A stretch of DNA of 37,908 bases from Phycisphaera mikurensis. GTDB taxonomy: Bacteria; Planctomycetota; B15-G4; JADJEK01. Shown here piece after piece: positions 8,188 to 16,970 of this stretch (positions are counted from its first letter, which is position 1; every line of letters begins with the position of its first letter). Made by a program: the position numbers and the translations under genes. The notes beneath the pieces were generated by a model. That model did no database searches. It was not told where the DNA came from and saw only the letters and a program-made list of their open reading frames with translations. Location: assembly GCA_020723465.1 (NCBI GenBank), contig DYIW01000001.1, positions 14,533 through 52,440 of the forward strand, read 5' to 3'.

Positions 8188-9248
8188 GCGCTGTCTCCGG
8201 GCTTCCCCGTGGTGCTCTCCTGCGTGGGAGCGCAGGATTCCGCTGGCGCGCCGTTGGCGAGATCTGGCCTTTGCGCCAGGCCGGCGACGATGCTCTGGTT
8301 GACGCGTGCGTCCAGGAACTGCCGGGAGACGCGCAAGGCGTTGGCGATCGCCCGTTGATCCGAACGGCCGTGGCAGATGATCATCAGGCCGTCGACCCCG
8401 AGCAGCGGCGCGCCGCCGTACTCGGCGTAGTCGGTCTTGGCCAGCAGCGCCTGGGCGAGCTTGCGCAGCACGCCGGCGTTCTCGCCCTGGGCGTGGCGCG
8501 CCACCTCCTGGCGCAGCAGATCGCTCATGAACTGGCCGAGCCCCTCGCTCACCTTGAGCACGGCGTTGCCCACGAAGCCCTCGCACACCACCACGTCGCA
8601 GCGGCCGGCGAAGAGGTCCTGGCCCTCGATGTTGCCGATGAAGTTGAGGGAGGAGGAAGCGAAGAGCTGACGCGTCCTCTGGATGAGCGGCCCCCCCTTG
8701 GCGTCCTCCTCGCCGATGCTGAGGAGGCCGACCCGGGGTCTCGAGAGCCCGTCGATGCCGACGCGGTAGTCGGTGGCCATCTCCCCGTAGGTGTAGAGGT
8801 CCTCGGGGTTGCAGTGGATGTTCGCCCCCACGTCGATGAGCGTGACGGGACCGCCCGCGGTGGCGAAGGTGGCGGCGATGCCCGGCCGCCGCACGCGCGG
8901 GAGAGTCTTGACGAAGAAGGTAGCGGCGGCGACCATCGCCCCGGTGTTCCCCGCCGAGACGAAGGCATCCACCTGCTTGTCGCGCAGGAGCTTCGCCCCG
9001 ACCACGATCGACGATTTGCGCTTGCGCCGCACCGCCATGCCCGGGTGCTCGTCCATGCCGATGACTTCCGGGGCATCGGCGACGGCGAAGGGGGCGCGGC
9101 CGGCCGTCTCCCCGGCGATCCGGGCCTGGTCGCCGATGAGCAGGAGGTCCTGCGCCGCGACGAACCCGAGCTCCACTGCTCGATAGGCGCCGGCGATGAC
9201 CTCGGCCGGTGCGTGATCCCCGCCCATCGCATCGAGCGCGATCTTCAT
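8184..9248 (-). CDS. plsX: Phosphate acyltransferase PlsX
   Basis: Makes acyl-phosphate from acyl-ACP for the PlsY step of glycerolipid synthesis, at the inner face of the membrane. The 354 residues begin with the family signature IALDAMGGDHAPAEV and contain SAGNTGAMVAA and GANIHCNPEDLY. The C-terminal 30 residues are low-complexity and may be a lineage-specific tail. A GAGG sequence precedes the ATG by eight bases. It sits between rpmF and fabH, the widespread rpmF-plsX-fabH order, linking phospholipid and fatty-acid synthesis. Confidence 0.95.
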   Translation of the reverse strand: MKIALDAMGGDHAPAEVIAGAYRAVELGFVAAQDLLLIGDQARIAGETAGRAPFAVADAPEVIGMDEHPGMAVRRKRKSSIVVGAKLLRDKQVDAFVSAGNTGAMVAAATFFVKTLPRVRRPGIAATFATAGGPVTLIDVGANIHCNPEDLYTYGEMATDYRVGIDGLSRPRVGLLSIGEEDAKGGPLIQRTRQLFASSSLNFIGNIEGQDLFAGRCDVVVCEGFVGNAVLKVSEGLGQFMSDLLRQEVARHAQGENAGVLRKLAQALLAKTDYAEYGGAPLLGVDGLMIICHGRSDQRAIANALRVSRQFLDARVNQSIVAGLAQRPDLANGAPAESCAPTQESTTGKPGDSA

Positions 9249-9334
9249 GGAATCGCCTCAGAAAAAGGACCGCCGCCAGCGCAGCGCCGCGGCCTGCGGC
9301 GGTCCGCCGGGGTGCCGGTCTGGAAGGGGTCGGC

Positions 9335-9526
9335 TCAGCTCTTTTCCTCGAGCGTTTTGGCCAGCACGTCCGTACCCCGGTAATAGCCGCAGCTCTCGCA
9401 GACGGTATGCGGTCTCTTGTACGCGCCGCAGCGAGAACACCGCGTCGCGGCAGGGACAGGCAAGGCAAGGTGCGAACGCCGCTTGCGCTTGCGGTGCTTG
9501 GAAGTCCTGCGCTTCGGGACAGCCAT
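9335..9526 (-). CDS. rpmF: 50S ribosomal protein L32
   Basis: A 63-residue ribosomal protein with the standard start MAVPKRRTSKHRKRKRRSH and four cysteines arranged as CSRCG and CESCG, so it is the zinc-binding form. GAGG precedes the ATG by seven bases. It heads the plsX-fab series as in many bacteria. The 145-base gap to alaS upstream does not contain the yceD/DUF177 gene that often precedes rpmF. Confidence 0.97.
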   Translation of the reverse strand: MAVPKRRTSKHRKRKRRSHLALPVPAATRCSRCGAYKRPHTVCESCGYYRGTDVLAKTLEEKS

Positions 9527-9671
9527 GAAAGTGCCTCGAAATCTGGGGCCGGCGGGCGTTTCCGCTTCGTGCTGCGGCGAGGATCGCCAAAGCGCGCCAT
9601 TCTAGTCCGGCGCGGTCGCGGATCAACGCCTATTTCCCGGTGCCGCGGGCCCTGGCGGGCGGCGGCGCGGG

Positions 9672-12356
9672 TCAGCTCGGCGACCTGGACTCCCACCGCC
9701 CGCGGACGGCTGCCTCGGCCTCCGCCAGGGCGCGCGGCAGGGCAGAGGCGTCCCGCCCCTGGCCCTGCGCCAGGTCCGGCCGCCCGCCGCCCCCTCCTCC
9801 CAGCGCCTGGCCGAGGCGCCGGCACAGGTCGCCGGCCTTGAGGCCGCGGGCCTGCGCGCCCGGGCCGCAGGCGACCACGAGCAGGACCTTGTCCCCTTCC
9901 TGGCTGGCGAGCAAGGCCACCCCATTCAGGTCCTCGCGCAGCAGGCGGTCGGCGAGGGAGCGCAGGTCATCGATACGCACGTCGCCGAGCCTGCCGACGT
10001 AGAGCGTGCCGCCACCCAGGTCGCGCGCGGCGGCGCGGATCTCGTCGAGCGCCCCGGCCGCGGCCGCGCGCCGGCCGCGCGCCAGCTCCTTCTCCAGACG
10101 CGACTTCTCGTCCTGGAGGACGCGGACCCGCCCGGCCAGGTCCTCTTCGCCGCCCTTCAGCAGGTCGCACAGATCGGCCACGAGGCGCTGCCGGCGCTGC
10201 CCGGCGGCGAGCGCGCCCCAGCCGGTCAAGGCGACGATGCGGCGCACGCCGGCCGCGATGGCGGAGTCCGAGGCGATGGTGAACAGGCCGATCTCGCCGG
10301 TGCGCGCGCAGTGCGTGCCGCCGCACAGCTCGAGCGAGTCCGCCCCGCCCTCGCCGCCCTCGCCGTGCACTCGCACCATGCGCACGCGCTCGCCGTACTT
10401 CTCGCCGAACAAGGCGATGGCTCCCTGCGCTCGCGCCTGTGCCTGCGACTCCTCGCTCGCGCTCACGCGCAGATCGTCGAGGATCCGGCCGTTGACCAGC
10501 TCCTCGATCCGGGCGATCTCCTGCGCCGAGGGCGCCCTTTTCGTGGTGTAGTCGAAGCGCAGGTAGTCGGGGTGCACGAGCGAGCCCGCCTGGCTCGTCT
10601 CCTTGCCCAGGACCTGGCGCAGGGCCCAGTGCAGCAAGTGCGTGGCCGTGTGGTTGCGGCGCACGTGGCCGCGCCGCGCGCCGGCGACGCGCGCCCGGAC
10701 CCGGTCGCCCACCGCGAGGGAGCCGGACTCGACCCGCGTCTGATGCAGGCTGAAGCCCTCGGCCTTCTTCGTGTCCAGGACCGCCGCCGTGGCGCCGCCG
10801 GCCGCTTCCAGGCGGCCCGTGTCCCCCACCTGGCCGCCGCTTTCGGCGTAGAACGGCGTGGCGTCGAGCACGACGCTCACCGTTTTCTGGCCGGCGCCGG
10901 CCTCGTTCAGCAAGGCGCCGTCCTCGCCCAGGAGAGCCAGCACCGTCGCCTCGCTTTCCAGGCGCTCGTAGCCGAGAAACGCGGTGGGAGCGACCCGGCC
11001 CTTCAGGCGGCTCGCTGGCCCGGTGCCGAAGATGTCCTCGGCGATCTGCGAACCGGCGCGCGCCCGGCTGCGCTGCTCCTCCATCTCGCGCTCGAACTCG
11101 GCCTCGTCCACCGCGCAGCCCTGCTCCTCGCAGCAGCGCCGCGTGATGTCGAACGGCAGACCGATGGTGTCCCAGAGGAAGAACGCGTCCTTGCCGCTCA
11201 GGCGCCGGTGCGGAGCCTGCTCCAGCAGCACGTCGAGGCGCGCGCGCCCGGCCCGGTAGACCTCGCCGAAGCGCGCCTCCTCGCCGGCGATCGTGTCGCG
11301 GATGAGCGCCGCGCGCTCCCGGATCTCCGGGTAGGCGCCGCCCATGACCGCGGCCACGGTCTCGACCAGCTCGCCCAGGCCGGGCTCCGCTCGCCCCAGC
11401 TCGCGCAGGTCCATGGCCGCGCGCCGGATCACCTTGCGCACCACGTAGCCGCGTCCCTCGTTGCCCGGGCGCACGCCGTCGCTGATGCAGAAGGCGGCGG
11501 CGCGCACGTGGTCGGCGATGCGCTTCATGCGCACGTCGGTGCGCGCGTCCGCGCCGTAGGAACGGCCGCTGATGTCGCCGATGCGGGCGATGAGCGGCTG
11601 GAAGAGATCGGTCTCGAAGTTGTTGCCCTTGCCCTGCAGCACGCGCGCCAGGCGCTCCAGGCCGGCGCCGGTGTCGATGTTCTTGCGCGGCAGCGGCTCC
11701 AGGCGGTTCGGGCCGGTGCGGTCGAACTGGGTGAAGACCAGGTTCCAGATCTCGACGAAGCGGTCGCCGTCCCCGGCTGGATCGGATTCCAGGCCGCGGC
11801 GCGCCGACGCCTCCGGCCCGAAGTCGAAGTACACCTCCGAACACGGCCCGCACGGCCCGTTCGGCCCCTTGCTCGGCGCTTCCGCCGGCCAGAAGTTGTC
11901 CTCTTCGCCGTAGCGCCAGATGCGGGCCGCGGGGAAGCCGATCTCCTGCTCCCAGATGGCCGCGGCCTCGTCGTCGTCGCGGTACACGCTCACCGCCAGG
12001 CGCGCGCGCGGCAGGCCCAGCTCCTGCTCGAGGAACTCGATGGCCCAGGCGATGGCCTCGCGCTTGAAGTAGTCGCCGAAGGAGAAGTTGCCGAGCATCT
12101 CGAAGAAGGTGTGGTGCGAGCGCGTGCGCCCCACGTTGTCGAGATCCGGCATGCGCATGCACTTCTGCGAGGACGCGGCGCGCTTCAGGCCGGGCGGCCC
12201 CTTGCCCAGGAACGCGTCCTTGAACTGGTTCATGCCCGCGCCGGTGAACAGCACGGACGCGTCCCCCTCGGGCACGAGCGAGTCCGAGGGGAAGACCTGG
12301 TGCCCCCGCCGCGCGAAGAAGGCGAGGTATCTGCTGCGCAGTTCGTCTGCTTTCAT
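9672..12356 (-). CDS. alaS: Alanyl-tRNA synthetase
   Basis: Charges tRNA-Ala with alanine and edits mischarged serine or glycine. The 894 residues carry the whole architecture. The class II catalytic core opens with LRSRYLAFFARRGHQVFPSD and has GMNQFKDAFLG and the motif 2 region. The tRNA-recognition part follows, then an editing domain with the zinc ligands HTATH (with HLLH) and CGGTH, a coiled coil around residues 720-760, and a C-Ala domain with GGGGGGRPDLAQG. It begins 26 bases after recA. The recA-alaS order is common, usually with recX between them; recX is missing here. Confidence 0.97.
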   Translation of the reverse strand: MKADELRSRYLAFFARRGHQVFPSDSLVPEGDASVLFTGAGMNQFKDAFLGKGPPGLKRAASSQKCMRMPDLDNVGRTRSHHTFFEMLGNFSFGDYFKREAIAWAIEFLEQELGLPRARLAVSVYRDDDEAAAIWEQEIGFPAARIWRYGEEDNFWPAEAPSKGPNGPCGPCSEVYFDFGPEASARRGLESDPAGDGDRFVEIWNLVFTQFDRTGPNRLEPLPRKNIDTGAGLERLARVLQGKGNNFETDLFQPLIARIGDISGRSYGADARTDVRMKRIADHVRAAAFCISDGVRPGNEGRGYVVRKVIRRAAMDLRELGRAEPGLGELVETVAAVMGGAYPEIRERAALIRDTIAGEEARFGEVYRAGRARLDVLLEQAPHRRLSGKDAFFLWDTIGLPFDITRRCCEEQGCAVDEAEFEREMEEQRSRARAGSQIAEDIFGTGPASRLKGRVAPTAFLGYERLESEATVLALLGEDGALLNEAGAGQKTVSVVLDATPFYAESGGQVGDTGRLEAAGGATAAVLDTKKAEGFSLHQTRVESGSLAVGDRVRARVAGARRGHVRRNHTATHLLHWALRQVLGKETSQAGSLVHPDYLRFDYTTKRAPSAQEIARIEELVNGRILDDLRVSASEESQAQARAQGAIALFGEKYGERVRMVRVHGEGGEGGADSLELCGGTHCARTGEIGLFTIASDSAIAAGVRRIVALTGWGALAAGQRRQRLVADLCDLLKGGEEDLAGRVRVLQDEKSRLEKELARGRRAAAAGALDEIRAAARDLGGGTLYVGRLGDVRIDDLRSLADRLLREDLNGVALLASQEGDKVLLVVACGPGAQARGLKAGDLCRRLGQALGGGGGGRPDLAQGQGRDASALPRALAEAEAAVRGRWESRSPS

Positions 12357-12382
12357 GCGGAACTACCCGTGCCGGGCCGCGC

Positions 12383-13507
12383 TCAGCTCTTGGCCGCGGC
12401 GCCCGAGGCGGGGCGCGGCGCCTGAGCCGCCGGGTCGGCCGGCCGGGCACCCGGGGCGCGGCCCGCTTCCTTGGACGCGCGCTCGGCCAGCGGCGGCAGC
12501 GACGCCTCGCGCACGCGCCGGTCGATGCGCGCCAGCAGGTCGCGGTTGGTCTTGAGCAGCTCGACCGTGCGCTCGCGGCCCTGGCCGAGGCGCTCGCCCT
12601 CGCACGTGTACCAGGAGCCCGACTTGTCGACGACCTTCTTCGCCACCGCGCAGTCGAGCACGTCCCCGACGTAGCTGATGCCCTCGTCGTAGATGATGTC
12701 GAACTCGGCCTTGCGGAACGGGGGAGCGCACTTGTTCTTCACCACCGTGGCCTTGGTGCGGTTGCCGATGCTCTCCTCCCCGGACTTGATCTGGCCGATG
12801 CGGCGGATGTCGATGCGCACCGAGGCGTAGAACTTGAGCGCCCGCCCGCCCGTGGTGGTCTCGGGGCTGCCGAAGAACACGCCGATCTTCTCGCGGATCT
12901 GGTTGATGAAAACGACCGTGGTGCGCGCGCGCGCGATGGCGGCAGTGAGCTTGCGCAGCGCCTGCGACATGAGGCGCGCCTGCAGCCCCACGTGCGCGTC
13001 CCCCATCTCGCCTTCCAGCTCGGCGCGCGGCACCAGCGCGGCCACCGAGTCGATGACGATGACGTCGAAGGCGTTGGAACGCACCAGGATCTCGCAGATG
13101 TCCAGGGCCTCCTCGCCGCTCATGGGCTGGGACACCTTGAAGCGCTCGCCGCTGATGTCCACGCCGAGCTTGCGCGCGTAATTCGGATCGAAGGCGTGCT
13201 CGGCGTCGATGAAGGCGGCGTAGCCGCCGGCCTTCTGCGCCTCGGCGATGACGTGCAGGGTGAGCGTGGTCTTGCCCGACGACTCGGGGCCGTAGACCTC
13301 GACGATGCGGCCGCGCGGCAGGCCCTTGCCGCCGAGCGCGAGGTCGAGCGAGAGCGAGCCCGTGGAGATGCCCTCCTCCACCTGCGGCTCGCCGTCCAGG
13401 CTCATGATCGCCCCCTTGCCGTGGTTCTTCTCGATCTGTGCCAGCGCCGCCTCCACGGCGGCCTTCTTGGACTTCTCCTCGGAGTTCGGTTCAGTCTTGC
13501 TGACCAT
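12383..13507 (-). CDS. recA: Recombinase RecA
   Basis: ATP-dependent strand exchange and, in many bacteria, SOS signalling. The protein is 374 residues. Walker A is GPESSGKTT near residues 73-81, Walker B is [12 protein letters not shown], and loop 2 lies around [21 protein letters not shown]. The C-terminal 60 residues form a long alanine/proline-rich tail after the conserved core. I chose the ATG at 13507, preceded by AGGG nine bases away, over a TTG thirty bases upstream. It lies between thpR and alaS. No recX follows, and I see no convincing LexA box upstream. Confidence 0.97.
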   Translation of the reverse strand: MVSKTEPNSEEKSKKAAVEAALAQIEKNHGKGAIMSLDGEPQVEEGISTGSLSLDLALGGKGLPRGRIVEVYGPESSGKTTLTLHVIAEAQKAGGYAAFIDAEHAFDPNYARKLGVDISGERFKVSQPMSGEEALDICEILVRSNAFDVIVIDSVAALVPRAELEGEMGDAHVGLQARLMSQALRKLTAAIARARTTVVFINQIREKIGVFFGSPETTTGGRALKFYASVRIDIRRIGQIKSGEESIGNRTKATVVKNKCAPPFRKAEFDIIYDEGISYVGDVLDCAVAKKVVDKSGSWYTCEGERLGQGRERTVELLKTNRDLLARIDRRVREASLPPLAERASKEAGRAPGARPADPAAQAPRPASGAAAKS

Positions 13508-13567
13508 CGGCTTCGTCCCTGCGTTGTGCGTGAACAAGATCTCTTTCCGGCCGCGCCTGAGCCGCTG

Positions 13568-13596
13568 ATGGTAGCACGGCGCGCGCCTGCTTCCAG
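13568..13596 (-). promoter_or_regulatory. Candidate recA promoter
   Basis: In the 112-base thpR-recA gap the minus strand reads CTGGAA, a 17-base spacer and TACCAT, with TGC immediately before the last hexamer, an extended -10 (TGCTACCAT). The implied start point lies about 50 bases before the recA ATG. Spacing and the extended -10 are good; the -35 match is weak. Confidence 0.35.
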
Positions 13597-13619
13597 CGGC
13601 GAGCAGCGCCGTGCACGCC

Positions 13620-14183
13620 TCAGGGGCCGGCGCGCCCGGGGCCGAGCGCGCAGCGCTCGACCTCCTCGTACACCGCGCCCGCGGTCCGCAGCGTGCTCCG
13701 CATGAGCGACAACGACCTCACCTGCACCTGCCCGAAGGCGCGGTCGCGCCGCTCCGGCGGCAGGAGCGGGCCCGGGGCGCGGCCCGTCACCCGCGCCAGC
13801 GTCACGTGCGCGGAGAAGGGCCGGCGCTCGCGCTCGAAGCCGATGCGCTCGAGGCCCTGCTCCACGGCCGCGGCCAGAGCGACGAGAGCCGTGCCGCCGT
13901 CACAGCCGGCCCAGAGGACGCGCGGCGCTCCGCGCTCCGGGAAGGCGCCGGTGCCCGCGACCTCCATGGTGAACGGCTTCGCCTGCACAGACGCCGCGCG
14001 CAGGGCGGCGGCAACGGCCGGAATGCGCTCTTCCTCGACCTCCCCGAGGAACTTGAGCGTGAGATGGAGGTTGCGCTCGGCGACCCAGCGCACCTGGACG
14101 CCGCGCGGCGGCGCGGGCCTGGGCAGCCGTGCCAGAGCCGCTCGCGTCGCGTCGTCGAGGAGGATGGCGACGAATGCCCTCAT
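13620..14183 (-). CDS. thpR: RNA 2',3'-cyclic phosphodiesterase
   Basis: 2H phosphoesterase family enzyme (LigT/ThpR) that opens 2',3'-cyclic phosphates on RNA ends. The 187 residues carry both HxTx motifs, HLTLKFLG with His40 and HVTLARV with His126, spaced as in the family. It begins 13 bases after the PfkB gene and precedes recA. A thpR-recA neighbourhood is common in bacteria, often with cinA, which is not present here. The C-terminal half after residue 150 is ordinary. Confidence 0.92.
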   Translation of the reverse strand: MRAFVAILLDDATRAALARLPRPAPPRGVQVRWVAERNLHLTLKFLGEVEEERIPAVAAALRAASVQAKPFTMEVAGTGAFPERGAPRVLWAGCDGGTALVALAAAVEQGLERIGFERERRPFSAHVTLARVTGRAPGPLLPPERRDRAFGQVQVRSLSLMRSTLRTAGAVYEEVERCALGPGRAGP

Positions 14184-14196
14184 GGCGGCGCCCGAA

Positions 14197-15099
14197 TCAG
14201 ACCGTGATGAAGCGGATGTACTCGTGGTAGCGGTTCCAGATCTCGGCCTCGCCGATGCGCTGGAAGGGAGCGAGGGAGAAGCCCTCCACCACGAAGGAGG
14301 ACATGAGCGTGCCGAAGATCATGGCGCGCCGCAGCGCCGCCGTGTCGTTCAGGTCGTTTCTCGCCAGGAAGCCCATCATGCCGCCGGCGAAGGAATCGCC
14401 GGCGCCGGTCGGATCGACCACGTGCGCCACGGGGAAGGCCGGGAGCGCGCAGCGGCCGCCCGCACGCGCCAGGAGCAGCGCGCCGTGCTCGCCTTTCTTG
14501 ACGATGACCGCGCGCGGCCCGAGCGCCAGGATGCGCTCGCCCGCGGCGATCAGGTTCGGTTCGCCCGAGAGCAGGCGCGCCTCGCCCTCGTTCAACACCA
14601 GGACGTGGACCCGCGGCAGCAGCCTCTTCAGCTCGTCCGGCGTGCGCTCGATCCAGAGGTTCATCGTGTCGGCCACGACCAGCCTCGGCTGGCGCACCTG
14701 GTCGAGCACGCGCATCTGCGAGGCCGGCGAGCCGTTGGCGAGGAACAGATACTGGCTGTCCCGGTACGCCGCGGGCAGCTCCGGCGAGAAGTCGCCGTAG
14801 ACGTTGAGCTGGACGTCGAGCGTGCGCGCCTCGTTCATCGCGCCCTCGTAGCTGCCGGACCAGGAGAAGGTCTTGCCCGGCACGCGCGCCAGGCCCGTCA
14901 GGTCCACGCGCCTCTGGCGCAGGACCGCCATGAACTCGTCCGGGAAGTCCTCGCCCACCACCGACACGAGGCGCACCGGCGTGAAGAACGAGGCGGCGAA
15001 GGAGAAGTAGGTGGCCGAGCCGCCGAGCACGCGCTCGACGCGGCCGTGGGGAGTGGCGACGCTGTCAAAGGCGACCGTACCGACGACGAGCAGGGACAT
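14197..15099 (-). CDS. PfkB-family carbohydrate kinase
   Basis: Ribokinase-superfamily kinase phosphorylating an unidentified sugar or nucleoside with ATP. The 300 residues have the N-terminal glycine-rich substrate motif VLGGSATYFSFAAS near residues 24-37 and the C-terminal signature DPTGAGDSFAGG near 229-240, where Asp235 is the expected catalytic base. It lies 66 bases after the membrane-protein gene upstream and 13 bases before thpR. The unusually conserved start (VVGTVAFDSVATPHG) resembles a subfamily I remember from uncultivated and planctomycete-type genomes, without known substrate. Confidence 0.88.
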   Translation of the reverse strand: MSLLVVGTVAFDSVATPHGRVERVLGGSATYFSFAASFFTPVRLVSVVGEDFPDEFMAVLRQRRVDLTGLARVPGKTFSWSGSYEGAMNEARTLDVQLNVYGDFSPELPAAYRDSQYLFLANGSPASQMRVLDQVRQPRLVVADTMNLWIERTPDELKRLLPRVHVLVLNEGEARLLSGEPNLIAAGERILALGPRAVIVKKGEHGALLLARAGGRCALPAFPVAHVVDPTGAGDSFAGGMMGFLARNDLNDTAALRRAMIFGTLMSSFVVEGFSLAPFQRIGEAEIWNRYHEYIRFITV

Positions 15100-15165
15100 G
15101 CTGGGCTCCCGGGCGCGAGGACGCGGCGCGCGCAGGCTGTGATTATGGCGCGCGCCGCCTGCCGG

Positions 15166-16416
15166 TCAAGGAGCGCTCTCGCCCTGCGCGGCGACCCGCT
15201 CGGCCTCGCCGGCCGAGACGCGCTCCCGCTGCAGGGCCAGGCTGATCCCGCCACCCAGGGAGACGGCGAGCTGCACCAGGCGGTAGACCAGCGCCAAAGC
15301 CAGCGCGCGTGAGCTGGAGACGCCCTGGGCGCTCCAGAAGTAGACGAAGGCCATCTCGCCCACGCCGAAGCCGGAGGGCGCGAGCGGCAGCGCCATGGCG
15401 ATCAGGCAGATCGGCACCACCGCGAAGTAGGTCGCGCGCGGCACCTCGAGGGCGATGCCCGCGCCGATGGCGCAGAAGCCGCTGACCACGAGCAGGTGCA
15501 CCCCCATGGAGAGGAGCAGGAGCAGCAGCATGAGCCGGGCGCGCGCGCGATAGAGCAGGATGGCCTGGTCCACGGCGCGCAGGGCGCGGCCGAGCGGCAG
15601 GCGCGCCAGCAGGGCGTCGACGCAGAGCAGGCGCCGCACGCCGCTGGAGAAGAACAGACCGATGCAGCCGGCCTCGAGCGCGAGGAAGCCGTAGATCCAC
15701 GGCGCCACGCCGCCGTACTGCTCGAAGCTGATCGGGATCACCAGGGCGGCGACCAGCGCCAGTCCGGTGATGCCGAGAAACCGGTCGGCGAGCAGCGTGA
15801 GCAGCGCGTCCACTACCTTGCCGCGGTGGTCGCGCGCCACGTAGACCGCCTTGACCAGATCGCCGCCGGTGAGTCCCGGCATGACGAAGTTGAAGAACAG
15901 GCCGATGAGGGTGAGGTTGAAGGCGCGGCCGAAGGTCGTGGACAGGGCGGCGCCGAGAAGCAGTCGGTACCAGCGGTACGTGGCGACGAGCGTGGCGGCG
16001 AAGACGCACAGCAGCGCCACGGCGAACAGGCGCACGTCGGCGTTCCGGGCCACGGTGAGGATGCCCTCTTCCAGGCGCCCGGCGGGCGCCTCGGGCGGGA
16101 GGCGCGGCGGCAGCTTCAGGACCTCGCCCGAGGGGAAGGTGACCTCCAGGACGGAGTCGTCGGCGAGGCCCGAGACCCCGGCCAGCAGCACCTCGAGCAC
16201 GCCCCCAGCGCAGTCGAAGCGCACCCTCTGGCCCTCGCGCGCGACGATGGTGCCCGAGAAGACGCGCTCCTCCCGCGTCTCGGTCGCGGCCAGGGTCAGG
16301 CGGTCGCGGAAGGGCACGATCCAGACGACGAAGGCGATCAGCCCGGCCGCGACCAGCACCTTGAGCGCCGGCACGAGGCGCCGCCAGAGCGGCTGGTCGG
16401 CGGCGGCGCCCGTCAT
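15166..16416 (-). CDS. Lysylphosphatidylglycerol synthase/UPF0104-type integral membrane protein
   Basis: A polytopic inner-membrane protein of the LPG_synthase_TM (flippase-like) family; cargo or reaction unknown. The 416 residues start at an ATG that overlaps the DUF366 stop by four bases. TM1 spans roughly residues 18-35. A hydrophilic segment of about 75-80 residues (about 40-118) follows, rich in beta-type sequence, then six to seven further hydrophobic segments. The family signature FFNFVMPGLTGGDLVKAVYVAR and the late PLAPSGFGVGEMAFVYF are present. The soluble insert between TM1 and TM2 is unusual for the short family members and probably faces the periplasm. Confidence 0.85.
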   Translation of the reverse strand: MTGAAADQPLWRRLVPALKVLVAAGLIAFVVWIVPFRDRLTLAATETREERVFSGTIVAREGQRVRFDCAGGVLEVLLAGVSGLADDSVLEVTFPSGEVLKLPPRLPPEAPAGRLEEGILTVARNADVRLFAVALLCVFAATLVATYRWYRLLLGAALSTTFGRAFNLTLIGLFFNFVMPGLTGGDLVKAVYVARDHRGKVVDALLTLLADRFLGITGLALVAALVIPISFEQYGGVAPWIYGFLALEAGCIGLFFSSGVRRLLCVDALLARLPLGRALRAVDQAILLYRARARLMLLLLLLSMGVHLLVVSGFCAIGAGIALEVPRATYFAVVPICLIAMALPLAPSGFGVGEMAFVYFWSAQGVSSSRALALALVYRLVQLAVSLGGGISLALQRERVSAGEAERVAAQGESAP

Positions 16417-16970
16417 CGCACCCAGCGCACCTTGGCCGCGGCGCGGCGCAGGTCCGCGTCCTCGGCGCGATAGCGCTCGAGCAGCTCGCGTGCGAAGGAC
16501 TGCCACTCGACGCCGAGTTCGTCCAGGCCGATCGCCGGCACCGGCACGCCGGCGGTCTCGATGTTGACCGCGAAGTGGAAGAGGCCCGAGACGGGCGAGA
16601 CGGTGGCGACCGAGACGGACGCCTTGCGCGCCTCCAGGAAGAGATCGTCGCCCGCGACGCGGAACGTGCGGCCGCTTCGCTCCGCCAGCAGGTCGGCGGC
16701 GAGGCGGGCGAACAGCCGCTGGCGCAGAACCATGGCCGGGAGCGGCTCGGCGAAGTGCTCGGCGATGAAGTGCACCATGCGCGGGGAGTAGATCTCGGCC
16801 CCGGCGCGCAGATCCTCGAGGTCCACCATGTGCTCGCGCGCCACGCGGCAGGCGCCGCGGAAGGCGACCAGGGAATCCCCCACGATCCCGGCCGTGCGCT
16901 GAGCAAAGAGGGACGAAAGCTGCGAGCCGTCGTAGTCGAGGTCCGCAGGGAGCACCTTGATCTCGAGCAT
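16413..16970 (-). CDS. DUF366 family protein
   Basis: I recognise this 185-residue protein as DUF366, of unknown function, by the start LEIKVLPADLDYDGSQL, then GDSLVAFRGAC, HMVDLEDLRAGAEIYSPRMVHFIAEHF and LRQRLFARLAADLL. It has no signal peptide or membrane segment, so it is probably cytoplasmic. The ATG at 16970 shares one base with the upstream stop (TGATG), and its own stop overlaps the next gene (ATGA), so it is translationally linked on both sides. That coupling ties its function loosely to the HEAT-repeat protein and the membrane protein. The family is best known from archaea. Confidence 0.8.
   Translation of the reverse strand: MLEIKVLPADLDYDGSQLSSLFAQRTAGIVGDSLVAFRGACRVAREHMVDLEDLRAGAEIYSPRMVHFIAEHFAEPLPAMVLRQRLFARLAADLLAERSGRTFRVAGDDLFLEARKASVSVATVSPVSGLFHFAVNIETAGVPVPAIGLDELGVEWQSFARELLERYRAEDADLRRAAAKVRWVR

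Noticed and set aside
10311-12425. 704-codon plus-strand open frame opposite alaS
   Set aside because: Shadow of alaS; composition is low-complexity and there is no ribosome site or recognisable domain.
13508-13619. A possible LexA site CTG...CAG upstream of recA
   Set aside because: The only CTG and CAG pair in this orientation is separated by 14 bases, not the ten of the enterobacterial box, and the flanks do not match.
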